Positions 19,901-28,097 of a stretch of 64,000 bases of DNA are shown here, in pieces. Source of the stretch: a virus. A program made the position numbers and the translations under genes. Position 1 is the first letter of the stretch, and every line of letters begins with the position of its first letter. A model generated the notes under the pieces. It worked only from the letters and a program-made list of their open reading frames with translations, was not told the origin of the DNA and made no database searches. The stretch spans positions 39,541 to 103,540 of the IMG/VR virus record IMGVR_UViG_3300025117_000042; one strand, given 5' to 3'.

Positions 19901-22558
19901 TTTGCTTTGCAAGTGACTTCTCCATGTATTGATGCAGGTAAAGACATGGGTAGAGGCTATCCATTCGTAGGCTCAGGCTATGATATCGGAGCTAAGGAAT
20001 ATGGTTATGTTGAACCAGATCCTGAAGAGCCGCCTGAAGAGCCTGAAGATCCTGAAGCTCCTACAGCTGGAGCTATGTACTACGTAGACTTCGTAAGCGG
20101 TTCTGATAGTAACAATGGAACCTCTACTGGAACTCCTTTCCAACATTGCCCTGGTGACTCAGCGGCTACTGGATCAGCTGCTAGTACTGCTCTTGCAGCT
20201 GGTGACACTGTAGTTTTCAAGAAAGGTGTAACGTATAGACCTAATCTTATTACTATAGCCAATGAGGGAAGTACAGTTTGCACTGGAACAACAGGAATGC
20301 TCACATCATCTGGAGTATTCACTGATGCTTCTGGAACGTTTGTAACCAGTGGAATTAAAGTAGGTGATTATCTGTATATCTGGCATAGTCTTGATAGCAT
20401 GATAAACAACTATGTAGAGGAATGTGGGCTTTACAAAATAACTGCAATAGGTAGTAATACTCAGCTCACTATCACAGGATACTCAGGCCCTGGTTATAAT
20501 GCTGTAGCCACCATCTCCTACACTGTATGCAGACCTATTACATATAAGTCTTTGGCAGCTTGGGGTACTGGTTATGCTACTATAACAGGTGATATGAATG
20601 CCAGCGGTACAGTAGATTCTGGTGATAAGTTGAAGCTTATAGAGTTGAATGGTAAGAACCACATCAGGTTTGAGGATCTTCGATTCAACTTGTGTAATAC
20701 AGATACTAACGTAACTACAGCAGCAATTGCTAATACTGTCGGTGATGCTCTTTACTTACAGTTGATCGGGTGTACTTTTGACAACATCAAGTCAAGCAGT
20801 GTGTATACTGGACGGTCGATGTATACAATTTGTATCGGTAACATTTGTTCTAATATAGGATTTAATGCTCTCCCTCCAGGTGGGGAAGGTTGTCTGTATG
20901 AGTACAACATGATTTCCGGCCCAGGTTGTCGCAGTGGCTGCTATGGATTGAGATACAGTATTACACGTTATAATACAATAAAGGATCTTACAACTGCCTG
21001 GAACTCAAACGTACCTTACGCAATCGGGCCTATTGATGCGGGGTCACTGAACAACGGATGGTGGGGGTGGGTACATGGGAACTTTATTGATAATTGTACT
21101 TATGGTGTGGTTCTGCCTAACAATTCCAACAAACCGGCCAAAGAATGGGTAATTCATAGTAATGTATTCGTAGGCAGGATGGAACAGACCGGATTTGGGA
21201 CAGCAGCAATTCTTTTATCTGGTTCAGCTGATGTAGGGATCTATAATAACACTATCTATGGCTCAGCTGGTAAAGGCTGGATAGATGGTATTAAGATGGA
21301 AGCTTCAGGATCTTATAACTGTTCTGGAACTGACATTAAAAATAACATCTTCTATCATATGATCGGTGTGTCAAGTCCTGCAAGGCAGATGATTAACGTT
21401 GCTGCTAATCAATCTACCGGTTTGGTGAGTGACTACAACCACTATTACACTGACAATCCTACTCCGTTCATATACGAAGGCGATCCTAAAGCTTTAGTTC
21501 AGTGGAAGGCTCTCAGCTTCGATGTACACGGTGTACATTCATTGCTGGATATAAATGCTAACCCAAACTTTGTTAATACAAACCTCAGTAACTTGAGCCT
21601 TGCTTTACAGTCCTCAAGTCCTGATATATCGAAAGGTATCAGCTGTGCTACAGCCTTTACTAAAGATATATTAGGTAACAAACGTGCTATTTGGGATACT
21701 GGTGCTTATATGTACGGTGCTAGTACTCCTCCAGGTGCTGTTGGTGCTGGTCAGAACAGGATCAGATACAGTGTTGACGATTGTACTACCTACTCCTGGT
21801 CAGTATCTACAGGAACCAAAGCGATCATGTCTTCTGCTAATATACAGATACTTGATGGCGATCAGTATGCTACCAACATGGTTGACTTTGCCAATAAGGG
21901 AATGATGATACATTTCCCCGGTAACTTGTCTATTAACAATATAAAGCTTAAGTTCAACCAAAGCAGCACATCGTTGAAGATCGAAACCTCAGCTGACTCT
22001 ACCGATGGTTTTGATGGAACCTGGACTACCTTGATAAACAACGGTAGCTATCTGACTCCGAACTACACTATGTACGGGATGAATGATACTGTTTGTACTT
22101 GGGTAAGGGTATCTAATACAAACGGTGGAACCATCTACTGTGCTCATATCTTTGGTACATACACTGTACCTAAGATAGAGGTGTGGAGAGCTGATAAGAC
22201 GCAGGAATTCACGGCAGATTACCCTCTGTCATTCCCAAACATACCGGACAGTTCAAACTTCTCCAGCTATGTTGATTTCAAGATTCTGAATAAAGACTCA
22301 GTGCCTCACTCATATCAATTGACTGTAGGAGCGGTTAAATATAACGGTGACGTTATAATAACAAACTACTTCAAACTATCACTTGATAATGGTGTAACAA
22401 AAGCAACAACAGTTATCGCAAAGAGTGAAGCTAACGTATCTGTAGCAGTTCCTTCAAATGGTTATTCACAGACAGTAAGAATCTACGCAGATATACTTAA
22501 GACTCAGAACCCGGCTGATGGTTATCACTACTTCACAATAGCTATAGAAGAGGTGTAA
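16910..22558 (+). CDS. Giant tail spike with three parallel beta-helix modules
   Basis: 1,882 residues. Module one (about 25-545) opens with a pectate-lyase-like pattern (NQVVKLAAGTFYTNAFIKVP) and many Asn/Gly/His rungs. Module two (about 548-1040) begins LYVATTGSDTAGNGSSSSP. A Pro/Glu linker near 1045-1065 is followed by module three, starting YYVDFVSGSDSNNGTSTGTP. The last 260 residues look like beta-sandwich domains. Right-handed beta-helix spikes usually bind or cleave surface polysaccharide, but no catalytic residues can be assigned by eye. Position among baseplate and fibre genes supports a receptor-binding or depolymerase role. Confidence 0.8.
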   Translation: MAVYTLPINRNSTWQGNAGVKNDIPSRTTIYTTVSPSNDTSGATDFTNINTALANCPQNQVVKLAAGTFYTNAFIKVPSNKTLRGNGMGSTVLRGVGGSNITAIVGFDGGMYQDANGINVTSGYTKGSTQIVTATATGWAVGDIFLLDEIMDAGGDPPVTNTGSNGTATWNARDGNRCLGQVNSVAAINGNTITLDVPLHWNFSTSRVPQVIRYNAPVKLAGIEALTVDNAADATKHETGDPANISLLGCSNCWCLNVESKNIYQCHFRLRRNFRTTIRGCAFYGHLVSASNRYGVWLGPAGSCLVENCISYQLSPAITMAYAIMGNVIGYNWLHWMDGESSGWAANCISIHGGHCAFNLIEGNIIEGRISADNVWGSGSHTVYLRNRVYLDSRRFQTGNCGAFDLEFQYNSLYYSTIGNVIGQGSEGYVLLNGVDIIEGSRSIYRTGYVYDSDNGASGNNPNVFTTLLRHGDWNIKDNAVIWNGVDSHELPVSLYLTAKPAWMGSAISFPSIGPDVTPMYPTPPTDNTIFPFTSSGGGGSLLNLYVATTGSDTAGNGSSSSPYASLSKACSVATAGYTINVAAGNYTDYSRCNIVPGVNVVGAGKQSTIINCRVGTSSDSYYFNARTSGSLGHNISGITFMGGTSISSRSCSAVGSFWKRNNVILHDCDFKYFSGTNTGFCLEFLGAASWSGEVSDTSPPTMWQSGCQVYNCSFIGCDYASQYTAAFRGSALKDMVVHDCIFDERGTGGYGMKLSNPGWLNNCKFYNNQHFVDPFGGRDESLNIELWNLVNNSEMYGCQFTNGYISLVRGQLLGGTRSFYVHDNILTDMIANEFAVPEMTVYKNIIKGYGTTSNYDNCSGLRVWSPYPAVTYFSNMIFCYNQFYDGHTGSPAIGFTNNNGSVTCVNALIFNNTFNNTGPAFDNSISSLQNLKFCNNIVTSCAGGVNNRGGLAGVDVHNNCFNSNSYNWNLAGASGQSIVANLVSVSPLYVDATNKNFALQVTSPCIDAGKDMGRGYPFVGSGYDIGAKEYGYVEPDPEEPPEEPEDPEAPTAGAMYYVDFVSGSDSNNGTSTGTPFQHCPGDSAATGSAASTALAAGDTVVFKKGVTYRPNLITIANEGSTVCTGTTGMLTSSGVFTDASGTFVTSGIKVGDYLYIWHSLDSMINNYVEECGLYKITAIGSNTQLTITGYSGPGYNAVATISYTVCRPITYKSLAAWGTGYATITGDMNASGTVDSGDKLKLIELNGKNHIRFEDLRFNLCNTDTNVTTAAIANTVGDALYLQLIGCTFDNIKSSSVYTGRSMYTICIGNICSNIGFNALPPGGEGCLYEYNMISGPGCRSGCYGLRYSITRYNTIKDLTTAWNSNVPYAIGPIDAGSLNNGWWGWVHGNFIDNCTYGVVLPNNSNKPAKEWVIHSNVFVGRMEQTGFGTAAILLSGSADVGIYNNTIYGSAGKGWIDGIKMEASGSYNCSGTDIKNNIFYHMIGVSSPARQMINVAANQSTGLVSDYNHYYTDNPTPFIYEGDPKALVQWKALSFDVHGVHSLLDINANPNFVNTNLSNLSLALQSSSPDISKGISCATAFTKDILGNKRAIWDTGAYMYGASTPPGAVGAGQNRIRYSVDDCTTYSWSVSTGTKAIMSSANIQILDGDQYATNMVDFANKGMMIHFPGNLSINNIKLKFNQSSTSLKIETSADSTDGFDGTWTTLINNGSYLTPNYTMYGMNDTVCTWVRVSNTNGGTIYCAHIFGTYTVPKIEVWRADKTQEFTADYPLSFPNIPDSSNFSSYVDFKILNKDSVPHSYQLTVGAVKYNGDVIITNYFKLSLDNGVTKATTVIAKSEANVSVAVPSNGYSQTVRIYADILKTQNPADGYHYFTIAIEEV

Positions 22559-22561
22559 TCA

Positions 22562-23848
22562 ATGGCAAAGCTCAATATATCCGGTAAGTCAATACTTACT
22601 CCGCAAGATCAAACTAAGTTTTCTATTACAGGTTTTGCGATAGCTCTTAACTCATACACCACAACTACAGGAACTCCAGTAGCTCCTCTAGGTGTGAGTG
22701 CCATAGGTCAGAACAACCAAGTAAGACTGTCTTGGAGTCCTGTACCTCAAGCGGTATCGTATAACGTGTACTGGTCAACCATCTATGGGGTAACTCCAGT
22801 AAGCGGTTACAAACTGGCTTCTGTAAATTCTCCATACATACATGTAGGTCTAATAGCAAACACAACATACTTCTATTGTGTAACTGCTGTGAACGATATA
22901 GGTGAGGGGCCAGCTTCTAGGCAGGTTCATGCTACTACAGCTCAATCGGGAGTGGTTAAACCGCCGCTCCCTCCTCCTCCAACTCCGTCTACAGCGGTAA
23001 CATATCCTGTCAGTCCGATAAATCTAGTAGAAAACTTACCTTCATACTTTGACAAGGACAGTTACCCTACACCGGTTTTCAGGGTACTGGATGAGAGGGT
23101 AAACCATGTCAGGGTTGCTCCTGACTTAAAGAGTATCATTGTACGTCTGCCTGAAGCTGAGACAGAGATTGATATTGTAGGGAAGACCATAGGACAGATA
23201 GCTCAAGCTGTGAGAGATGCAGGGTTTCAGGTCGAGGCGATAAACCTGGAGTATGACAACCTGAAGAACCACACTCTCACCAATGGGCCTACGATCAGTA
23301 ACACAGTGTACTTTGAGACTTCTTTTAATAGAAGAATCTGTGCTTCCATAGAGCAGTTTTTGATGAGTAACATTAGCGATTTCATAGCTGGAAAGGATGA
23401 AATCTATTTCTCAAGATCTGATAACGACTGGTTGACTCTCTGGTGCAGGTACTTTGGATTTGGGAGACTAACAGCTGAGGATGATGCTGTACTGTTTCGT
23501 AGAGCCTTAGCAGGTATATCTGCTATTAAAATAAACGAGAAAGCTCTTATCAAATTGATGCTTTCTCAGCTAGGTTATTCAGTAACAATAACGGATGAGT
23601 ACCCTACAATAAGGAATACTTTCGGGATAAAGTTTCAAGGTGTAGATATATCAAAACTTCCACAGGTAGATATAGATGCTATAATAGACGTTGTGAATAG
23701 GTATAGAGCAGCTGGTTGTTTTCCTATATACTATATTCAGAGCGGTTATTTGCACACTAACACTGTGGGAGAAACCACGAATAATTCTCAGTGGAGAACA
23801 GCCCCAGGCAGTGTTCTGTACATACCGATAGTATTACAGCACTCATAA
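22562..23848 (+). CDS. FN3-domain tail protein, C-terminal part possibly gpI-like
   Basis: 428 residues starting three bases after the spike. Residues 40-128 form a fibronectin type III domain (VRLSWSPVPQAVSYNVYW then TYFYCVTAVNDIGEGPAS). A Pro-rich hinge (KPPLPPPPTP) follows. The remaining 270 residues include helices and a C-terminal strand block that resemble tail protein I in placement. It could link fibre to baseplate. The FN3 call is firm; the C-terminal function is inferred from order. Confidence 0.7.
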   Translation: MAKLNISGKSILTPQDQTKFSITGFAIALNSYTTTTGTPVAPLGVSAIGQNNQVRLSWSPVPQAVSYNVYWSTIYGVTPVSGYKLASVNSPYIHVGLIANTTYFYCVTAVNDIGEGPASRQVHATTAQSGVVKPPLPPPPTPSTAVTYPVSPINLVENLPSYFDKDSYPTPVFRVLDERVNHVRVAPDLKSIIVRLPEAETEIDIVGKTIGQIAQAVRDAGFQVEAINLEYDNLKNHTLTNGPTISNTVYFETSFNRRICASIEQFLMSNISDFIAGKDEIYFSRSDNDWLTLWCRYFGFGRLTAEDDAVLFRRALAGISAIKINEKALIKLMLSQLGYSVTITDEYPTIRNTFGIKFQGVDISKLPQVDIDAIIDVVNRYRAAGCFPIYYIQSGYLHTNTVGETTNNSQWRTAPGSVLYIPIVLQHS

Positions 23849-23862
23849 AGAGGACATGACAA

Positions 23863-24948
23863 ATGATAAAGGGAATCAACTGGACAGGCAATTACTCGCG
23901 CTTTGGCTACGATGAGGCTGATAATTATCTCATGGTGCTAAAAGAAATGGGTGTACCTGTTCCTGATGACGAATTCAATGCTATGCAGGAGATGCAGCTT
24001 ACCTATCTGCGTAGAATAGCTTACATGATCGTTGGTGATGGTACGAATGACAATGGCTTTCTATGTGTAGGCACCGGAGCTGCAAACAACTTTACTATAA
24101 AAGCCGGTAAACATCTATTAGACGGTTGGTACATAGCTAACTCAATAGACTGTACTTACACGACTCAACCTAATACACAGCCAGCATTGACAACACCTAG
24201 CGGTGCTCGTCAAGACAATGTGTACCTTGATATTTGGTATGATGAAATAAACGATCTTGCCGATCCAGATATCAAAGATCCTACTCTCAACATCAGAACC
24301 TCCTGCCGACTCAAACTTAATTGGGCTGTTAAAGTGGCTGAAGCTAATAGCACAATGTCAAACTACTCTGACAGTAACCAGAGGTATCATTGGGTTACAT
24401 TGATAGCTATCCTAAATAGATCTGCTTCAACTGCTATTGATGCCAGTATGGTTACTGACAAGCGGAGACTTTGGGGGGGCAGTAGTGCAGAATATATTGC
24501 TCAAGTTGCTTTTTTTGCTAGGTCTACTGTACCTGCTGGCTGGCTTGTATGTGACGGTTCAGCTATTAGCAGAACTACCTATGCTACCCTTTATGCAGCC
24601 ATAGGTACGACTTTTGGGATAGGTGATGGTACTACTACGTTTAATCTACCTAACATGACCGGTCAATTTGTACGTGGTTGGAATGGCACATCTACAGGTC
24701 TTGATGCTAATAGAACATTTGGTAGTACTCAAACTGACAACTTCAAGGCTCACAAACACACTGTACCTTGGGGTGGCGGTAACAATACTGAGCATATTTT
24801 TGGTTATAATATGGCATATGGTTTATTGAATCCTGGTACAGACAGTACCGATTGGGATAACGCTTTGCCGTACTCTGATGAAGCTGGAGGGGGAACTGAA
24901 ACAAGACCACATAACATAGCACTGTTGCCTTGTATAAGATTCCGGTAA
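23863..24948 (+). CDS. Tail fibre protein with phage tail collar domain
   Basis: 361 residues. Residues 1-210 are a baseplate-proximal region. From about 218 a phage tail-collar domain begins (VPAGWLVCDGSAISRTTYAT, then FNLPNMTGQFVRGW), and the tip region has HKHTVPWGGG and a final ETRPHNIALLPCIRF, the usual end of collar-type short fibres, where His residues often bind metal. It is probably the distal receptor-binding fibre. Start ATG with AGAGGA upstream. Confidence 0.85.
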   Translation: MIKGINWTGNYSRFGYDEADNYLMVLKEMGVPVPDDEFNAMQEMQLTYLRRIAYMIVGDGTNDNGFLCVGTGAANNFTIKAGKHLLDGWYIANSIDCTYTTQPNTQPALTTPSGARQDNVYLDIWYDEINDLADPDIKDPTLNIRTSCRLKLNWAVKVAEANSTMSNYSDSNQRYHWVTLIAILNRSASTAIDASMVTDKRRLWGGSSAEYIAQVAFFARSTVPAGWLVCDGSAISRTTYATLYAAIGTTFGIGDGTTTFNLPNMTGQFVRGWNGTSTGLDANRTFGSTQTDNFKAHKHTVPWGGGNNTEHIFGYNMAYGLLNPGTDSTDWDNALPYSDEAGGGTETRPHNIALLPCIRFR

Positions 24949-24976
24949 ACACTACTTGTCAGAAGGGAGCGGAGGG

Positions 24977-25330
24977 TTGACAGAGGAAATTGAAAAAAAC
25001 AGAATAAAGGAGTTGGAACAAGGATACCTAACACTGAAAGTTATCAGTGAGGTAACGCAAGAGTCAGTTCATGAAATTAAATCTGATGTAAAGGATATCA
25101 AAGAGTCTGTAAATGAAATACAGAAATCGCTGGAAGTAAATGCAGCTCTACAGAAATATAAGAACGATACCAGCCTTTGGCTGGGTATCAAGAAGAACAC
25201 TGCTAATATACTTGTTTGGGTAGGTATTGTTTTCATGTTCTTCATGGTGCTGACACACCTGGATGAGTTCAGAAGCTGGGAAAAATCTTCGGTGTATCCG
25301 TCCTCACATGCAGCACCGATCCAAAAGTAA
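24977..25330 (+). CDS. Coiled-coil membrane protein, XhlA-like
   Basis: About 117 residues from a TTG start at 24977, chosen because AAGGGAG lies seven bases upstream; an in-frame TTG at 24956 has no RBS. A heptad-like Glu/Lys/Val coiled coil (residues about 8-55) is followed by one membrane span (ANILVWVGIVFMFFMVL) and a short polar tail. This layout matches haemolysin XhlA-type proteins that associate with holin and endolysin. It is the first gene of the lysis cassette. A role in lysis is inference from layout and location. Confidence 0.6.
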   Translation: MTEEIEKNRIKELEQGYLTLKVISEVTQESVHEIKSDVKDIKESVNEIQKSLEVNAALQKYKNDTSLWLGIKKNTANILVWVGIVFMFFMVLTHLDEFRSWEKSSVYPSSHAAPIQK

Positions 25331-25357
25331 AACGTCTGTAAATTATAGGGAACAAAA

Positions 25358-25867
25358 ATGGCTACTACCCTAAAACCTATCACTACCAATGCCGAGCGCA
25401 TGAAAGTCTTTGGTTATTTCAAATACAGTAAGCTAGACAACGGAGAGGTGAAAATCCTGGGGGGTTGGATAGGTAAAAACATAGTCAAAGTAAATATCCC
25501 TCAGTTAAAGAATGTAAAGGGTGCGCCTAAAGATTGTAATATATATGTGCATAAGAAAGCGGCTGAAGCAATAAAAGCAATGTTTGCTGAGTTTGAAACA
25601 GCAGGATTGCTGAAGTATCTATTATCATGGGATGGTTCATTCTATCCTCGTATGGTTCGTGGCAGTACCAAAACCCTGAGTAATCATACCTTCGGCACTG
25701 CTTTTGATATCAACGCCCGATGGAATCCTTTAGGTGTCACACCAGCTACAGGCACTGGAACAGTAGAGCCTCTAGTTGAGATTGCAAATAAACATGGATT
25801 TTTTTGGGGGGGAGATTATATTAAAAGGGCTGATCCAATGCATTTCGAGTATTGTATTACAACATAG
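25358..25867 (+). CDS. Endolysin: M15-family zinc peptidase (VanY/L-Ala-D-Glu type)
   Basis: 169 residues. The zinc-binding pattern of M15 peptidases is present: His110 and Asp117 in SNHTFGTAFDIN, and Asp159-Pro-Met-His162-Phe-Glu164 near the end, with a GFFWGGDY segment before it. M15 endolysins such as T5 lysin cut peptide cross-links (L-Ala-D-Glu or D-Ala bonds) in peptidoglycan. No signal peptide is visible, so it should depend on the adjacent holin for release. There is no separate wall-binding domain, which is common for phages of Gram-negative hosts. Confidence 0.85.
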   Translation: MATTLKPITTNAERMKVFGYFKYSKLDNGEVKILGGWIGKNIVKVNIPQLKNVKGAPKDCNIYVHKKAAEAIKAMFAEFETAGLLKYLLSWDGSFYPRMVRGSTKTLSNHTFGTAFDINARWNPLGVTPATGTGTVEPLVEIANKHGFFWGGDYIKRADPMHFEYCITT

Positions 25868-25882
25868 AAAGGGGTGAAGGAG

Positions 25883-26068
25883 ATGACTACGAACACGCTA
25901 TTTGCACTGACATTATGTATTATAGCAATCCTCAGTTTTTGGGTTCCAGTACCCAATGTCAACATGGAGTTGCTTAAAATGATAGCATCGGCATTGATCG
26001 GTGCTGTATCTGCTGTAGGAGTACAATCTGTAATCAAAAAAACCACAGGAAAGGTGGAGCAAAAATGA
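25883..26068 (+). CDS. Putative holin, two membrane segments
   Basis: 61 residues from ATG 25883 (an in-frame GTG nine bases upstream sits inside the Shine-Dalgarno AAGGGG). Two hydrophobic segments (about residues 3-22 and 32-50), separated by a short turn, precede a basic tail (KKTTGKVEQK). It lies directly between endolysin and lipoprotein. Holins form membrane lesions that let the endolysin out. The lysis role is well supported by context; the class is not certain. Confidence 0.7.
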   Translation: MTTNTLFALTLCIIAILSFWVPVPNVNMELLKMIASALIGAVSAVGVQSVIKKTTGKVEQK

Positions 26069-26481
26069 GAAAATATCTAATAGCAATGTTGATACCGCTC
26101 ATGCTGATATTTGCAAGCGGTTGTGCTACGTTTAACAAGGGGCCGGATCTTACTCCGCTACAGAACTCACAGCAAGCAGCTGAACAGACTGTTTATGCTA
26201 TCGGCGTATCCCTCCAGGCTATTCCTGGGATCTGTGATGCGTTCTATGCTGCCGGGAAGATGGATAAGGAAACTTATAATAAAGTAGTTCCTATCTATAA
26301 CCAAGCTCTAGGGTCGTACAAGCTACTGCTGATGGCCTTGAGAGAAAGTTTGGTTGCTGGCAATGATCCAAATGCACAGACTGCCTACGTTACTGCTCTG
26401 AACAGATTTCTACTGGACAAGCAAATGCTGGATAGTCTAGCTCTAGCTCTAGGTGTACAACCGGCAGGAGGTGGTAAATAA
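26065..26481 (+). CDS. Lipoprotein of the lysis cassette
   Basis: 138 residues overlapping the holin stop by ATGA. A basic start, hydrophobic core and lipobox (FASGC, Cys about residue 19) mark a signal-peptidase-II lipoprotein; the mature part is helical. In phages of Gram-negative hosts outer-membrane lipoproteins of lysis cassettes act as o-spanins, but these are usually shorter and paired with an i-spanin, which is not seen here. So this may be an outer-membrane factor or superinfection-exclusion lipoprotein. Lipidation is the firm part. Confidence 0.65.
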   Translation: MRKYLIAMLIPLMLIFASGCATFNKGPDLTPLQNSQQAAEQTVYAIGVSLQAIPGICDAFYAAGKMDKETYNKVVPIYNQALGSYKLLLMALRESLVAGNDPNAQTAYVTALNRFLLDKQMLDSLALALGVQPAGGGK

Positions 26482-26660
26482 TGGATGCCATGACTGTATT
26501 ATCTATTATGCAGCTTGCTGCTGTATTGACTCCGCAAGCTGTTGTGCTCACCAACACTCTGATTGATGCTTTTAATAGATCTGACATGAGTGATGATGAA
26601 AAACTTCGGAAGATCAACGAGTTGCTTGAAAATCTCAAGCCTATGGAACTGAAAAAATAA
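26481..26660 (+). CDS. Small helical protein ending the lysis operon
   Basis: 59 residues whose ATG overlaps the lipoprotein stop (TAATG). Residues 1-35 are hydrophobic (VLSIMQLAAVLTPQAVVLTN), possibly a membrane helix, followed by an acidic/basic helix ending ELKK. No family recognised. Tight overlap with the lysis genes suggests a co-expressed lysis or membrane factor. Confidence 0.55.
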   Translation: MDAMTVLSIMQLAAVLTPQAVVLTNTLIDAFNRSDMSDDEKLRKINELLENLKPMELKK

Positions 26661-26708
26661 CAAATAGCGTTTTTTGGTGATAAAACGTTTCAGGTGGTGT
26701 AGTATGAG

Positions 26709-26740
26709 AAGTCCCGCTGGTTAATTCTAGTGGGGCTTTC
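26709..26740 (+). terminator. Intrinsic terminator closing the virion/lysis block
   Basis: A 12-bp stem (26709-26720 with 26727-26738, three G.U pairs) and a TTAATT loop lead into TCTTGTCTGT. It separates the structural/lysis genes from the replication block. The rest of the 126-nt gap holds AT-rich sequence with TATTAT near 26767 before the next gene's RBS, possibly a -10 box, but I see no convincing -35. Confidence 0.7.
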
Positions 26741-26786
26741 TTGTCTGTACTAACTTAATACTTATGTATTATAAGAAAGGATCACC

Positions 26787-27128
26787 ATGTTAAAGTACGG
26801 TAGACCGCAGGATGTTTCAAGAGAAGATATTTTTATATTACAACATCTAAAACGTCATTTGCAGTCCTGGTCAGCTTCCGCAATACTTACCCTTATATTA
26901 GAAGAAATACCCAATCCTTCAGTACCTTATGTAACAATAGACAGTAAGTTAAGTACTAGACTTTACATAAGTTTGGCAGAAATACGAACAGCCAAAAGAG
27001 TTCTAATAGAATCTGGACTTGTTAATATAAAAGTAAGGGGTTTACCGAAGGCAACCTACTATACAGTAGATTTCAAGCAACTAGCTGTAATTGAAAAGAA
27101 ATATGGCTTCAAATCCGATTATAAATAA
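26787..27128 (+). CDS. Winged-helix DNA-binding protein, replication initiator-like
   Basis: 113 residues. The C-terminal half reads as a helix-turn-helix plus wing (LYISLAEIRTAKRVLIESGL then NIKVRGLPKATYYTV). This arrangement occurs in phage replisome-organiser and regulatory proteins. The gene stands first after the terminator, ahead of the helicase-primase genes, so an origin-binding or regulatory role is possible. RBS AGAAAGGATC. Its fold call is moderately safe; the function is inference. Confidence 0.55.
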   Translation: MLKYGRPQDVSREDIFILQHLKRHLQSWSASAILTLILEEIPNPSVPYVTIDSKLSTRLYISLAEIRTAKRVLIESGLVNIKVRGLPKATYYTVDFKQLAVIEKKYGFKSDYK

Positions 27129-27232
27129 TAGATAAAATTGCAGATCTTCAAAAGAACAATGTCAAAGAATGAAAAAATAAATGTTTAGTTTCTTAGTTTT
27201 TAGGTGTTTTACATAATGATTTCAATAAAGTA

Positions 27233-27262
27233 TTTACATGTTCACTTTTTCTTTACTATATA
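27233..27262 (+). promoter_or_regulatory. Candidate sigma70-like promoter before the helicase operon
   Basis: TTTACA at 27233-27238, an 18-nt spacer, then TATATA at 27257-27262 in a very AT-rich stretch. The whole gap 27129-27353 contains no other gene that I can support; it begins with a run of AAAA/TTTT tracts. Distance to the first good start (27354) would give a leader of about 85 nt. Confidence 0.45.
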
Positions 27263-27353
27263 TACTATGTAAACATTGTACTTAGACATTTACTTCGTAA
27301 ATGGTAGAAAAAAATTTTTCTATCGGCAACATCTCGCAAAGGAATTGAGTCAT

Positions 27354-28094
27354 ATGCTATTAGACATACCTACTGTCAACGAGAAATCATCTCTGCCAAC
27401 GAGGAAAGCTAAAGTCGATCATCGTCAACTTGCATTAGATAAACTTAAGGAACTGACAGACAGATCCTTCTTCGGAACTGAGAAGGAAATATACAACTTG
27501 TCTATTATATATGACAGGCTGTTGTTGAAGTACACCGGGATAAAAAAGCACTCGCTATCACCTTTGCCGAAGGTAGCTCGTTCAGGTAAGAACTGGCAGA
27601 AGTTTAGAAAGCTCCATTCTCTGCTGTCCACGTACAACTTCCCCGCAGAGCTGTTCATTGAGGTTCAGTTTATGGTGTTTGCTGGTAAACGCAAATTTGC
27701 TGGCAACATCTATCCATTCCCTTCGATGCTGTACGGTCAATGGGCTGAAGAAAACTATGCTAGATTCATTCAGGAACGCATAGAAACAGAAACCCTTGAG
27801 TCAGCTTTCTACACAGAACGATCTAAAATTCAGCAGCAAATCAAAGACTCCATAGAAACAATCAGTAGTTTCAGGAAGTACAATCCAGACGTAACAGAAC
27901 TCCAGTTACTGTTGATGCTTGAGAGTATGCTGTCTCCTGTTTATCTGATAACAAACAAAACTTTTATGAGGTACATCAATGAAAACAACATAGATTTGCC
28001 TTCTGATTTGATAAGTCCACTTATAAGGATGCAAAGGGATAAGCAGTATTATCAAACAGTGCTAAATGTTATAGCTGAAATGAAGGGGAAGTGA
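27354..28094 (+). CDS. Unknown helical protein ahead of the DnaB helicase
   Basis: 246 residues from ATG 27354, chosen because AAAGGA lies about ten bases upstream; a TTG at 27276 is in frame but has no RBS and overlaps the promoter. It has a basic N-terminal stretch (SLPTRKAKVD) and is otherwise helical with conserved-looking aromatic patches (NIYPFPSMLYGQWAEENYAR). No motif recognised. It ends three bases before the helicase gene, where phages often encode helicase loaders, so a loader or replisome role is possible but unproved. Confidence 0.6.
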   Translation: MLLDIPTVNEKSSLPTRKAKVDHRQLALDKLKELTDRSFFGTEKEIYNLSIIYDRLLLKYTGIKKHSLSPLPKVARSGKNWQKFRKLHSLLSTYNFPAELFIEVQFMVFAGKRKFAGNIYPFPSMLYGQWAEENYARFIQERIETETLESAFYTERSKIQQQIKDSIETISSFRKYNPDVTELQLLLMLESMLSPVYLITNKTFMRYINENNIDLPSDLISPLIRMQRDKQYYQTVLNVIAEMKGK

Positions 28095-28097
28095 CAG

